DNA of 64,000 nucleotides from Paenibacillus sp. J2TS4 (GTDB lineage Bacteria > Bacillota > Bacilli > Paenibacillales > NBRC-103111), in assembly GCF_018403245.1 (NCBI RefSeq), contig NZ_BOSH01000003.1, positions 372,001-436,000 of the forward strand, written 5' to 3'. Below, in pieces: positions 17,174 through 25,885 of the stretch. Position 1 is the first letter of the stretch. The number at the start of each line of letters is the position of its first letter. The position numbers and the translations under genes are program-made. The notes beneath the pieces are model-generated. The model saw nothing but the letters and a program-made list of their open reading frames with translations, ran no database searches and had not been told where the DNA came from.

Positions 17174-18376
17174 CTACCCCTTGCTTTTTTTCATGATGGG
17201 ATTGCCGATGGTGCCGGAATGACGAACCTTGACTTCCACCTTTAACTGAACCGGCATTTTAGCAAATATTTGATTCCAATTATTTTTTACCGTTGCCCAA
17301 TATTCGGGCTCGGATCGATGGAATTCTTCCCCGAAGCCAAAAACATCCGATTTCATTTTTTGAGCTTGGCGAACGGATGAACGAATCATTTTCTCCAAAT
17401 GATGTTCCATAAGTCGTTCCAGCTTAGTTAATGTAGAGCGTTGAGTAAGATCAATGGAGCAGGAGACTTCGCTAATATTCGCTTCCACTTTAAGTTCAAC
17501 ATGGATTTGCGGAGCACCGTCCTTAAGCTCTGGTTTAATTTTGGCGTTCGAGCGAGCCACCTCTATATTGATCTCTCCCTCTTTATCCAGACAGGGAAGG
17601 ACACCGATTGTGTTTTTGACTTTATTGCGGAGGTAAGTGACCCCTTTGCTGTTTTCCTCGTCAAACCAGCCGATCAGTTTATCCTGCTTAAATATGGCCA
17701 GCCCTACGTAATGCAAAATGGCCTCTGGCGCAATTTCCTTAACATTCTGTTCGGTTTTCCCCACCTCCAGGTCGCCTTTTAATTCCAAGGCCGTCAATAC
17801 CGGCTGTCTTCCATCGCTTACGATGTCGTTGATTAATTCATGCAGAGAAATTCCAAGCACGGGAGCCCAATATTTTTCCGATGTTTCCAACGAATTCAGC
17901 AACCGGTTCGCCGGTATCTTTTCCAGTGGGGTAATAATTTTTAGAATATTTTCTGCTTTTGTATTTTTCGCTACGACAACGTAGAAATCTGTTCGGAACT
18001 CATGGTCCCGGGAGAATAGATCCATCACTTTATTAAGTCCTTCCCGGGCGACCTCCTCGCTGAGGACGATCATTCGCAGATGGGCTCCATAGATGCGGCG
18101 CGGGGACGTGGTAGTCATTTTCCGGTAGGTTTCGATCAAGGATCGGCCCGTGGCCGAATAAGTGGTGACGGGAGAACGCGCCCCGCTTGAGTCCTTCTTC
18201 GCGACTTCCCCCGGTTCGACAACCTGTGCGGTCAGGTGAAATAAATCATCCGACTTATCAATCCCTACAGCGACCTGAATGGCTAAATCATTTAACTCCC
18301 GGCGGCTCCAGCAGCCTGTAAGAAGAAGAGAAAGGAGGATAAATCCAAGCAGGAATCTCCACTGAAGCTTCATCAT
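17174..18376 (-). CDS. gerKC: Spore germination receptor C subunit lipoprotein (GerKC)
   Basis: About 400 aa when started at the ATG at 18376, which has GGAAAGGA at proper distance. A more upstream in-frame codon at 18433 would overlap the DUF2071 gene and break the signal peptide. The signal peptide ends in the lipobox LLTG-C (Cys22), followed by WSRRELNDLA, the family hallmark. The N-terminal and middle domains end with a C-terminal Ger_AC domain (about 260-395). The protein is anchored in the spore inner membrane and works with the A and B subunits. It overlaps functionally with gerKB and the D-like gene downstream. Confidence 0.93.
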   Translation of the reverse strand: MMKLQWRFLLGFILLSLLLTGCWSRRELNDLAIQVAVGIDKSDDLFHLTAQVVEPGEVAKKDSSGARSPVTTYSATGRSLIETYRKMTTTSPRRIYGAHLRMIVLSEEVAREGLNKVMDLFSRDHEFRTDFYVVVAKNTKAENILKIITPLEKIPANRLLNSLETSEKYWAPVLGISLHELINDIVSDGRQPVLTALELKGDLEVGKTEQNVKEIAPEAILHYVGLAIFKQDKLIGWFDEENSKGVTYLRNKVKNTIGVLPCLDKEGEINIEVARSNAKIKPELKDGAPQIHVELKVEANISEVSCSIDLTQRSTLTKLERLMEHHLEKMIRSSVRQAQKMKSDVFGFGEEFHRSEPEYWATVKNNWNQIFAKMPVQLKVEVKVRHSGTIGNPIMKKSKG

Positions 18377-18429
18377 ATCGATCCTTTCCAAGTAGTTGTT
18401 AGGAACATTATGCGCTGCGCGAACAGCAT

Positions 18430-19179
18430 TCAATCGAGAGATGAAAGCGGGCTAATAGTCGAGAGACGGGCCTCCACCCCCCTGGAATAATGCATGAATT
18501 CCGGAGATTCAGGCAGGGCCATTCCGAGCGGCCCGGTCATCGTATTCTTGGACAGCTCGACCTCGGCTTGACAGAGCATCCAGGGAGGGTGGCACACTTC
18601 CCCGCAATACATGGTTTGCTTGAGCTTATGAAAGCAATAAAACAGATAACGTTCCGTCAACCAGTGCTCTATCGTACCTGGTGTTGCCAGATAAGGTCGT
18701 GACAAGGGACGGTATTTAGCTGAGAACAAGGCGGGAGAGCCGGATGATGCCCCTGGCCTGTGACTGGATAGCACGATGTGCTCTTCCCGCTGGCGAAATC
18801 GCATGTCTGCCTTATGATACGGGAGGCTGTACCACCATTTGGCCATATTCAGCACGAGCCGGTCGGACGCGTCCAAGCTGATGAAATACACTCCCGGCCC
18901 CCGAGGATGGGTGACATAGGTGCGAACGTTAATTTCCGGGAAGGCGAACGGATAAGGGATCGGGCAGCCCTTCAGGCGAATTCTGTTCATCCGAAAGGCA
19001 ACAATTCCGATCCAGGCCTGGCCGGCGAACGTATCGACAGTTAAGGGCTCGGGGATCAGCTTTCTCAAGGACGAAGCAGCAACCGGCCAATGGAGGAACA
19101 GCAGCTGTTCCCAGCTCTGTTTCATTATCCAGAGGGGTGGGCTGCCGTCTGCTCCCGGCCGAACAGTATGAATGCGCAT
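18430..19179 (-). CDS. DUF2071 (YqjF-type) protein
   Basis: A 249-aa protein of the DUF2071 family; B. subtilis YqjF is the best-known relative and its activity is unknown. Family features are the opening 'W-x-x-L-x-F-x-H-W-P-V' segment (EQLLFLHWPVAASSLRKLIP), 'GQAWIGIVAFRM', 'FPEINVRTYV' and 'GVYFISLDAS'. The length fits. It is placed between the glutamate-synthase-like gene and gerKC and touches the latter, so it is in the germination operon. A germination role is not known for this family. Confidence 0.85.
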   Translation of the reverse strand: MRIHTVRPGADGSPPLWIMKQSWEQLLFLHWPVAASSLRKLIPEPLTVDTFAGQAWIGIVAFRMNRIRLKGCPIPYPFAFPEINVRTYVTHPRGPGVYFISLDASDRLVLNMAKWWYSLPYHKADMRFRQREEHIVLSSHRPGASSGSPALFSAKYRPLSRPYLATPGTIEHWLTERYLFYCFHKLKQTMYCGEVCHPPWMLCQAEVELSKNTMTGPLGMALPESPEFMHYSRGVEARLSTISPLSSLD

Positions 19180-19198
19180 AGCATGACACCTACATTTG

Positions 19199-20731
19199 CT
19201 ATTTTTTCTTCAAATATTCAAACCAGTTTTTGCCTTTCGGAGCAGGGGCGTCTCTCACAGGGAACTGCGCCGAAGTAGATGCGGTGTCACTGGGACCCGC
19301 TCCGTCCGGGTCCCATACAGGTCCGGGATCATAAGGCTCGGAAGCGAGAGGGACGCCGGTCACTTGGCTCGTCCACTTATCGAGCGAGGCCAAGTCGTTC
19401 GTATCGACGGCTTGCAGATTATCCTTGCCCATGGCCCGAATCGCCAGCTTGATTTCCTCGACGAAGGAAGTAAAGAAATTTTGCAAATGCTGTGCCGCTT
19501 TATTTTCATCAAATTGATCCACCAGGCTGCCTGGATAAAAGGTTAGCTGCGTAGGCGGTTCCCAGGGAATGGCTTTCGTGACTTGGTCGTGTGTCATCGC
19601 CCACAGCAGGGAGGTGCCCATATACACCCCGTCCGCTCCCAGAGCAAGGGCTTTTAAACATTCTCCCGGATTGGAGAAGCCTCCCCCGATCAATAGGCTG
19701 ATCTGCTCCTTGACCCCGCGTTTCTTCAAATAACGGACGGCGCGGGATAAGGCAAAGAGGGTGGGAAGACCGAAGTCGTCCTCCAGAATGGGTGGACCGC
19801 CTTTAGTTCCTGCCTGGCTTCCGTCTATGCTTATAAAATCGACGCGGGCTTGAATGGCTACCTCCAGATCCGCTTCCATTCTGGCGCTGGCACAAATTTT
19901 TACTCCGATCGGGACTCCCCCTGTAGTGCCGCGCAGCTGTTCTACCAGGGGAGCCAAATCCTGCGGATGGTTAATTTCCTTGTGCCGAGAAGGAATGACT
20001 ACGAGCTCGCCCGGCTTCACCTTCATAATATCCCGCGCTTTTCCCTGCATAAACTCGGGGGGGATTATGCTCGCAGCACCAACGGTGGCTCCCTGGCCGA
20101 TATGAATCTCGATTGCATCCGCCTGACGGAGAATGGAAGGCTCCTTGGACCAATGCCCGGAACTGTACTGGATAATAAGGAATTTGGCATGATGGCGATC
20201 CTCGGGCAAAAAGCCTCCTTCTCCGGTATTCGTTGCTGTACCGACGGCTGCGGTCCCTTTGGCGAGGGCAATTTTGACCTTCTCGCTTACCCCGATCCCA
20301 TAGCCGATAGCCCCTGCCAAAATAGGAATATCCAGGGTCAGCGGCTTCTTCGCTTTCGGTCCGATCGTCACTCGCAGCTCCACATCCTCTTCTTCATGAG
20401 CAGGCAATACCGCCAGCTGGGCCGGCACAAAGGTAAGCCCGTCAAAGTTCAAAAATTTGCGGGGGCTGCCGAACGGGCGTTCAATAATCGCTCCGGAGGC
20501 GGCGCGCAGACTGTTCTCGATCACTTTAATCGGACTGGTTCGCGTCAGGGCAGTAACCATTTCCCATATATTTGCGGGGTAACGCTCAGACATCAATCGT
20601 TTCATGAAGAGAGCTAATAGGGATTGAGTGATTGGCTTGAACAGGATGATAATCATCCCTGCAATGAACAGGAAGGCGAGCAGAGCCCCTGCAAAAGAGA
20701 GGAGGAATACCCCTGTCAACGATGTCTGCAT
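19199..20731 (-). CDS. FMN-binding glutamate synthase family protein (YerD-like)
   Basis: A 510-aa protein with one N-terminal membrane helix (about 8-32) and a glutamate-synthase-like FMN/TIM-barrel domain. Recognisable parts are GAIGYGIGVSEKVKIAL, TNTGEGGFLPEDR, the substrate/FMN loop SIDGSQAGTKGGPP, and the phosphate-binding LIGGGFSNPGECLKALALGA. It lacks the amidotransferase and Fe-S parts of full GltB, like B. subtilis YerD (about 525 aa). The natural substrate is not established. In this operon it follows gerKA and precedes the DUF2071 gene, an unusual place. Confidence 0.85.
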   Translation of the reverse strand: MQTSLTGVFLLSFAGALLAFLFIAGMIIILFKPITQSLLALFMKRLMSERYPANIWEMVTALTRTSPIKVIENSLRAASGAIIERPFGSPRKFLNFDGLTFVPAQLAVLPAHEEEDVELRVTIGPKAKKPLTLDIPILAGAIGYGIGVSEKVKIALAKGTAAVGTATNTGEGGFLPEDRHHAKFLIIQYSSGHWSKEPSILRQADAIEIHIGQGATVGAASIIPPEFMQGKARDIMKVKPGELVVIPSRHKEINHPQDLAPLVEQLRGTTGGVPIGVKICASARMEADLEVAIQARVDFISIDGSQAGTKGGPPILEDDFGLPTLFALSRAVRYLKKRGVKEQISLLIGGGFSNPGECLKALALGADGVYMGTSLLWAMTHDQVTKAIPWEPPTQLTFYPGSLVDQFDENKAAQHLQNFFTSFVEEIKLAIRAMGKDNLQAVDTNDLASLDKWTSQVTGVPLASEPYDPGPVWDPDGAGPSDTASTSAQFPVRDAPAPKGKNWFEYLKKK

Positions 20732-20799
20732 AAGGAATCTCCTTTATTGGTTTCATCCGGACGGATACAGATCGTAAAGAGAACGATAGGCGGCAGGAC

Positions 20800-22329
20800 T
20801 CACTTCATATCGCCATTCGGATTTCCAGCCTGATGGTTCCCGTTCGTACCGGAATCTCCGTTTTGCTGAGGCTCCCCGCCTATCCTCGTTTTGTTGTGAC
20901 GGACCAACACATCGGGACGGGTATACATTTTCCACCAAGGCACGCGAATTACATTATCCTTCTGGTCGGACTTGCTGAATGGCGCAAAGGGAGACATATA
21001 CGGAACCCCGAACGATTGGAGGTGGCACAAGTGAAGCACCAATGCAATCATTCCCAGAAACATGCCGTAAAAGCCAAATGAGGCGGCAAGTCCCATAAAC
21101 CCAAAGCGCAATACCCGGGCCGATATTCCGATATCAAAGCTTGGAAAAATAAACCCGGCTATGGCGGTTATAGAGACGACAATGACCATGGCCGGGGATA
21201 CCAGACCGGCTTCCACTGCCGATTGTCCCAAGACGAGGGCTCCGACAATGGAGATGGCCGTGCCTATCGCTCTCGGCATCCGAATACTCGCTTCACGCAG
21301 CAGCTCGAACGTCACTTCCATAATTAAGGCTTCAATAAAAGCCGGAAAAGGAATACCCTCTCTTTGAGAAGCCAGGCTGATCAATAAGGCCGTCGGCAGC
21401 ATCTCTTGATGGAAGGTCGTAACGGCAATATAGGTGGAAGGACCGAATAAGGAAATGAGAAAAGCAAGATAGCGAAGCAAGCGCAATAAACCGAAATCAG
21501 AACGATGGTAGTAATCTTCGGCGGATTGCAGGAACTGGGTAAAAAGGGCCGGCACCAGCAGCACAAACGGGGTGCCGTCGATCAGAATCGCGACTCTTCC
21601 CTCCAATAAAGAAGCAGCGACTACATCGGGCCGTTCCGAATTGTTGATCGTCGGAAATACGGTGAAGGTCTTGTCCTGAATGAACTCCTCGATGTAATTG
21701 CTCTCCAATATTCCATCTATGTCAATTCTTTGGAGGCGTGAACGAACTTCCTGCAAGGTCGATTCTTTAACCAGACCATTCATATACATGATCGCGACCT
21801 TGGTCTTTGTAATCCTCCCAATAGGATTTACTTCCATCCACAGGTTCGGATCCTTAATTTTTCTACGGATAAGAGCTACGTTCGTCTGCAAAGTTTCCGT
21901 GAAGCCTTCCTGCGGACCCCGTACCACGGTTTGCGAGATCGGTTCGGTTACGTTGCGATGTTCAAAGCCGACCGTATCGACGGAAATCGCTTGGTTCTCC
22001 CGATCGGTGAAGATGACCGTTTCACCGGAAAGAATCGATTCCTGAATCGCTTCAAAATCGGTCTGCGTCCGGATATCCCCGATCGTAATGCGCGACAGGC
22101 TGAGAACATCGGTGGACGTGGTCCAACCTTCCTGAACAGCTTGATTGGAGATCGATTCTATCAGACGGTACACAGAAGTTCGGTCGGCCATCCCGTCAAG
22201 GTATACGAAGGCCATATGAACTTCGGGCGTATCGCCGAAGGTCAATTCCCGGACTATCAAATCGCCGCTGTTACCAAAAATGTGCTGAAGTTGATCGATG
22301 TTGTCTTGAAGTGCAAGATTTAATCTCAT
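20800..22329 (-). CDS. gerKA: Spore germination receptor A subunit (GerKA/GerAA)
   Basis: About 509 aa, with a soluble N-terminal domain (1-280), about five membrane helices (290-440) and a polar tail. Family segments are TFHQEMLPTALLISLASQRE, GIPFPAFIEALIMEVTFELL and SIVGALVLGQSAVEAGLVSP. The ATG at 22329 has GAGGT at good distance. A start 14 codons upstream (22371) lacks one, though both divergent genes carry the same ATGTCAATAATG there. First gene of the minus-strand operon; divergent from the second gerKD-like/gerKB pair. Confidence 0.93.
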   Translation of the reverse strand: MRLNLALQDNIDQLQHIFGNSGDLIVRELTFGDTPEVHMAFVYLDGMADRTSVYRLIESISNQAVQEGWTTSTDVLSLSRITIGDIRTQTDFEAIQESILSGETVIFTDRENQAISVDTVGFEHRNVTEPISQTVVRGPQEGFTETLQTNVALIRRKIKDPNLWMEVNPIGRITKTKVAIMYMNGLVKESTLQEVRSRLQRIDIDGILESNYIEEFIQDKTFTVFPTINNSERPDVVAASLLEGRVAILIDGTPFVLLVPALFTQFLQSAEDYYHRSDFGLLRLLRYLAFLISLFGPSTYIAVTTFHQEMLPTALLISLASQREGIPFPAFIEALIMEVTFELLREASIRMPRAIGTAISIVGALVLGQSAVEAGLVSPAMVIVVSITAIAGFIFPSFDIGISARVLRFGFMGLAASFGFYGMFLGMIALVLHLCHLQSFGVPYMSPFAPFSKSDQKDNVIRVPWWKMYTRPDVLVRHNKTRIGGEPQQNGDSGTNGNHQAGNPNGDMK

Positions 22330-22359
22330 GGCGCTGACCTCGGTTACCGATTTTGCTTT

Positions 22360-22534
22360 CATTATTGACATAACGCCGGTTGCATAAACCTGAGGTCATA
22401 AGAGGTCATTTTTTCATTCCGGGAGATCTTTCGAGGAGATCCTTCAAGGGAAGGAAAAGCGGGACGAAGACAAGGGGGCGGAGCATAGCTGTCTGGCGAT
22501 TCGTGATTAACGCCCCCCAATTATGTCAATAATG
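22360..22534. promoter_or_regulatory. Divergent ger intergenic region with a 14-bp inverted repeat
   Basis: TTATGTCAATAATG occurs at 22521-22534 on the plus strand and at 22373-22360 on the minus strand, a perfect 14-bp inverted repeat placed identically upstream of the two ger transcription units. The copies may be a shared operator, a promoter element or a duplicated gene start. I could not match a convincing forespore sigma-G promoter by eye. Confidence 0.45.
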
Positions 22535-22567
22535 GACAAATCAAGATGCGACGAGGAGGAGAACGGA

Positions 22568-22801
22568 GTGCTGGCTGTTATTATCGTAGTGTTAGCAGGG
22601 GTAGTCGGCGCATGGATAGACCTCCCGGCCTTATGGCAAAGCAAGCAAGTCAAAGAGCTTGTCTGGTTTATGGCGACTCTCATAATGGGAGTCGCTATCG
22701 GGATCATTAAAGGATTGCAGCTTCCGTTCCCCAACCTGATCGACGCAGTGATGGCGGTCTTGAAACCAATCACCGATGGGCTTATGCAGCGGCTTGATTG
22801 A
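22568..22801 (+). CDS. Small Ger D-subunit-like membrane protein, second copy
   Basis: About 77 aa from the GTG at 22568, which follows GAGGAGGAGAACGGA; a more upstream ATG at 22523 would give a charged 15-residue extension with no ribosome site. Two hydrophobic helices (VLAVIIVVLAGVVGAWI and LVWFMATLIMGVAIGII) and the end LPFPNLIDAVMAVLKPITDGL parallel the first copy at 16931-17167. Its stop overlaps the beginning of the gerKB leader, so translation is likely coupled. Confidence 0.75.
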   Translation: MLAVIIVVLAGVVGAWIDLPALWQSKQVKELVWFMATLIMGVAIGIIKGLQLPFPNLIDAVMAVLKPITDGLMQRLD

Positions 22802-22821
22802 ACGGCGGAGGAAATGAGGAT

Positions 22822-23955
22822 ATGAACGATTCGAAAATAACGTCGCGACAGTTCTTTGTGCTGGTGTTTCTATTTACGGTCGGAAGCTCTATTCTGTTCG
22901 TGCCCTCTCAGGTGGCCGATGCGGCCAAGCATGATACCTGGCTGGCGATATTGATCGGGTTCGTCATCAACTTGCTTGTAGTCGGTCTATACCTGCTTCT
23001 GTCCCGTTGCTATCCTGATACAACGCTTTATGAATTAATGGAAAAGCTGCTCGGAAAATGGATCGGTTACCTCGCCACAGCCCTCACCTTTTTATTTGCG
23101 TTTATCGTTTGTCTATCCAGCTTGTTTTATTATGTCGGCTATTTTCTGAACACTCAAATCTTTCCTGATACCCCGGTGGTTGTCTTGAACGGATTATTTG
23201 CCATCATTGCCATTCTGGGGGTGCGATTAGGAAGGGCTACCTTTTCACGCGCCAGCGAGGTTCTTGTCGGGCTCTTTCTTTTTTTGTATGTGTTTCTGAT
23301 CTTCACGGTTGCTCCGGAAATAGAGATGGAGAATCTGAAGCCGGCGCTGACTACACCCGTTACCTCCTTGCTGGACGGAGCTTTAGGGTATGTCAGCTTC
23401 TCCACGTTTCCGTTAATCTTCTTCTTGACCCTCTATCCGGCTCATGTGCTTAATCCTCGTCAGGCGGCCAAAAACTTCATGTGGGGAACTTTAACGGGCG
23501 GAGCAGTCCTGTGGATCATTTCCGTTGTCAGCATTGCCGTGTTCGGCCCAGAGGTCACAAAGGCATATACTTTTCCGAGCTATGTGCTGGCGCAGCGCAT
23601 TAATATCGGAACCTTTCTAACCCGTGTGGAAGTGATCATGCCTACGATATGGTTGATCTCCTTGTTTTTTAAATGCTTGATTTATTTTTATGCATCCGTG
23701 GAAGGATTGGCCCGATTAACCCGGGTCCGATCGTCTCAATTGTATACGATTCCGATTGGGTTAGCCGCGTGGGCGCTATCCGTCGATCTGTATACCGACT
23801 CCGCTCATTTGTATGTATGGAGCAAAAAGACGCTGCCGGTCATCACCTTTATATTTGGAGTCCTTCTGCCCTTGATCCTTCTCGGTCTGGCTTTACTGAA
23901 GCGAGGACGCGAGAGCAGCAGGGGAAGGACGGCGGCTCCTATGGAGGAGAAGTAG
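22822..23955 (+). CDS. gerKB: Spore germination receptor B subunit, second copy
   Basis: About 377 aa from the ATG at 22822 (MNDSKITSRQFFVLVFLFTV), preceded by GGAGG. About ten membrane helices; family signature at the N-terminus and 'LAQRINIGTFLTRVEVIMPTIW' in the middle, which aligns with LAKLINVGKFLQRIEVIMAI of the copy at 15801-16916. The two copies share layout but differ at many residues, so they may sense different germinants or compete for the single A and C subunits. It is transcribed away from gerKA and towards the recombinase. Confidence 0.92.
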   Translation: MNDSKITSRQFFVLVFLFTVGSSILFVPSQVADAAKHDTWLAILIGFVINLLVVGLYLLLSRCYPDTTLYELMEKLLGKWIGYLATALTFLFAFIVCLSSLFYYVGYFLNTQIFPDTPVVVLNGLFAIIAILGVRLGRATFSRASEVLVGLFLFLYVFLIFTVAPEIEMENLKPALTTPVTSLLDGALGYVSFSTFPLIFFLTLYPAHVLNPRQAAKNFMWGTLTGGAVLWIISVVSIAVFGPEVTKAYTFPSYVLAQRINIGTFLTRVEVIMPTIWLISLFFKCLIYFYASVEGLARLTRVRSSQLYTIPIGLAAWALSVDLYTDSAHLYVWSKKTLPVITFIFGVLLPLILLGLALLKRGRESSRGRTAAPMEEK

Positions 23956-24005
23956 TTTCCCGCTCTGAATCGGTTATCACAAAAATAATACGAATCGGAC
24001 AAATT

Positions 24006-24020
24006 CGTTATCGAATAACG
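24006..24020. repeat. Short inverted repeat before the recombinase operon
   Basis: CGTTAT-CGA-ATAACG, six-base arms with a three-base loop, lies 39 nt before the small ORF at 24059. It could be an operator for the recombinase unit. It is short enough to be chance. Confidence 0.3.
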
Positions 24021-24058
24021 TATACAAAGAGCAGAAAGGAGGGGTAGCCGGCAGGAGG

Positions 24059-24214
24059 ATGAACAAGGAGCTGTCGATTGTTTTGACGTTCAAAAAAGAT
24101 GGCGATAGCGGATACAAATCTGAGGAACGGGTTACAAACGAATTGGCCGGCTGGGTGGCCGTAATCTTAAGCAAACCTGCAAAGAAGGAGGTTCAACAAG
24201 CTCATTCCGGCTGA
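24059..24214 (+). CDS. 51-aa protein upstream of the serine recombinase
   Basis: A small protein starting MNKELSIVLTFKKDGDSGYK. An AAAGGAGGGG ribosome site lies 14 nt upstream, somewhat far, and AGGAGG abuts the ATG. Only 33 nt separate its stop from the recombinase start, so the two are probably co-transcribed. Large serine recombinases need a small partner (recombination directionality factor) to excise; in SPbeta this is the 58-aa SprB. Position and size make this a candidate, but there is no motif to prove it. Confidence 0.5.
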   Translation: MNKELSIVLTFKKDGDSGYKSEERVTNELAGWVAVILSKPAKKEVQQAHSG

Positions 24215-24247
24215 AAGGCCGGTTCAGACAGCAAGGTGGTGCCCATC

Positions 24248-25879
24248 ATGATTGTCAGAGAAGCTCACCTGTTCCGCAGGGAGCAGCTGAATGCCTTGGT
24301 CGGACAGATCAAGGCTCTTGTTTATGCCCGGGTGTCTACAGACGATCAGGCCAGACACGGCTTCTCGCTGGAATCGCAAATCGAACGCTGTGTCAATTTC
24401 TCCAGATCGAAATACAACTATGCAGAGAATCAACTGCTGGTTCTGGTGGAAGCCGGTGAACACGGCGACAATCCGGATCGCCCGATGCTGAAATATTTAA
24501 TGTTTTTGGTTGAACAAGGCATTGGCTCCAAAGTGTTTTTTCTCCATCCGGACCGAATGAGCCGCTATTTGCAGCTGCAAATCGAGCTGTCCTCCCGCTT
24601 GTGGGATTTGGGCTGCGATATTGAATTTGTCGAATTCGACCTGGATAAGGACAGTCCCGAATCGATGCTGATGTTTAATGTGCAGGGCAGCATTGCCCAG
24701 TACAACAAAGCTAAAATATTGGCGAATACGAAACGGGGAAGAAGGACGAAGGCATTAAAAGGAGAGGTCGTCGGCCTCCGCAGAATTTACGGCTATTCCT
24801 TCGATAAAGAAAACGACCGGCTTGTGGAGAACGACGAAGAGAAGCGAGTTTACTTGATGTTGGTCGATATGCTGCTGAATAAAGGCTATTCCTGCTCGCG
24901 TATGGCCAGAGAGCTTTCTGCCCGGGGGATTCAAGCGCCGAGCGGAACGGTATGGTACCAGGCGACGATCAGTCGAATTCTGAAAAACGAGTCCTACACA
25001 GGCACTTATTATTATGGAAAAACAGAGGTCGTCCAGAGCAAAGGAAAAGGCCGCACGATCCGCAAACCCCGGGAGGAGTGGATTCCGATCCCGATTCCGG
25101 CGTACATCGACAGAGCTACTTATAACAAGATGCAGGCGCAGCTGGCTAAGCTGGCCAAAACGAGCAGCGGAAGGCCATCGGAGCCCTGCCTGCTCAAAGG
25201 ATTGGCGAGATGCGGCCGATGCGGGGCGGCGGTGACCGCAGGCGTTACAAGCCGTACGGCCAACGGTCTGATTAAATATTATGCGTGTACAGGAAAAACG
25301 AAAAAAGGATACAGGGTTGGAACTGACGAACCTTCCCATTCTTTATGCCGGGGGAGAAACTGGAGAGCCGATCAGGTGGATCGTATAGTATGGACGGAGC
25401 TGGCGGCAGTTCTGAAGTCCCCCGAGGAGTATATTAAGAGGTATGTGAAAAAGCTGGACGATACAGAAACGATCTTGAAGCTGCAGGCGAAAAGAGAGGA
25501 ACTGCTCTGTGCGGTGGCGGATAAAACTAAAGCCAGAGATAAGTATGTCGATTTATACGCATCGGGATGGATTGAAACGAAGGCGGCTCTGGAATCTAAA
25601 TTACGGACTCTGGATCGTCAGCTGGCGGTACTCCGGGATGACCTGATCCAAGCAGAAGATTCGCTCCGCTTGGCAGAGACAAATGTTAATTATTCGTGCC
25701 TTGTGTTAAAATATGTGCGACAACTGAAAGGGTTGGTTGCCGCGGATCGCTTGTCCGCTGCAGATCAACGCGACTTGGTCGCGCTATTGGTGGATCAGGC
25801 GGTGCTGCATGAAGAGGGGCGGATTGAGCTGGTTCTTTGTTGCAGCGAGCACGTGTACCGAAACCTAATCCATGGTTAA
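24248..25879 (+). CDS. Large serine recombinase (site-specific integrase/excisionase of the element)
   Basis: 543 aa from the ATG at 24248, preceded by AAGGTGG. Resolvase domain (about 20-160) with the catalytic Ser in YARVSTDDQ, then HGFSLESQIERC and the Arg-containing RMSRYLQLQ. Next a recombinase domain (about 180-290, GYSFDKENDRL) and a zinc ribbon (CGRCG, later C-T-G-K and LCRGRNW), ending in a coiled coil (about 395-470). Length matches SPbeta SprA (545 aa). It lies at the very end of the element; its last codons and its stop (25877-25879, in GGTTAAGG) run into the spoVK sequence that follows. It should join and separate the two spoVK parts. Confidence 0.93.
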   Translation: MIVREAHLFRREQLNALVGQIKALVYARVSTDDQARHGFSLESQIERCVNFSRSKYNYAENQLLVLVEAGEHGDNPDRPMLKYLMFLVEQGIGSKVFFLHPDRMSRYLQLQIELSSRLWDLGCDIEFVEFDLDKDSPESMLMFNVQGSIAQYNKAKILANTKRGRRTKALKGEVVGLRRIYGYSFDKENDRLVENDEEKRVYLMLVDMLLNKGYSCSRMARELSARGIQAPSGTVWYQATISRILKNESYTGTYYYGKTEVVQSKGKGRTIRKPREEWIPIPIPAYIDRATYNKMQAQLAKLAKTSSGRPSEPCLLKGLARCGRCGAAVTAGVTSRTANGLIKYYACTGKTKKGYRVGTDEPSHSLCRGRNWRADQVDRIVWTELAAVLKSPEEYIKRYVKKLDDTETILKLQAKREELLCAVADKTKARDKYVDLYASGWIETKAALESKLRTLDRQLAVLRDDLIQAEDSLRLAETNVNYSCLVLKYVRQLKGLVAADRLSAADQRDLVALLVDQAVLHEEGRIELVLCCSEHVYRNLIHG

Positions 25880-25885
25880 GGCGAT
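25860..25885 (+). other. Right attachment junction (attR) with spoVK
   Basis: The recombinase frame and the SpoVK frame meet here. The SpoVK frame is closed upstream by TAA at 25866-25868, and SpoVK-like sequence begins at ATGGTTAAGGCGATGGAAGA (25872 on), equivalent to the 'LVKxMED' part of B. subtilis SpoVK. The crossover dinucleotide cannot be set without the left junction, which is outside the window. Confidence 0.75.

Noticed and set aside
1..25871. N-terminal part of SpoVK or left attachment site in this window
   Set aside because: No Walker A/B sequence of SpoVK type or second copy of the junction sequence was found; it must lie outside.
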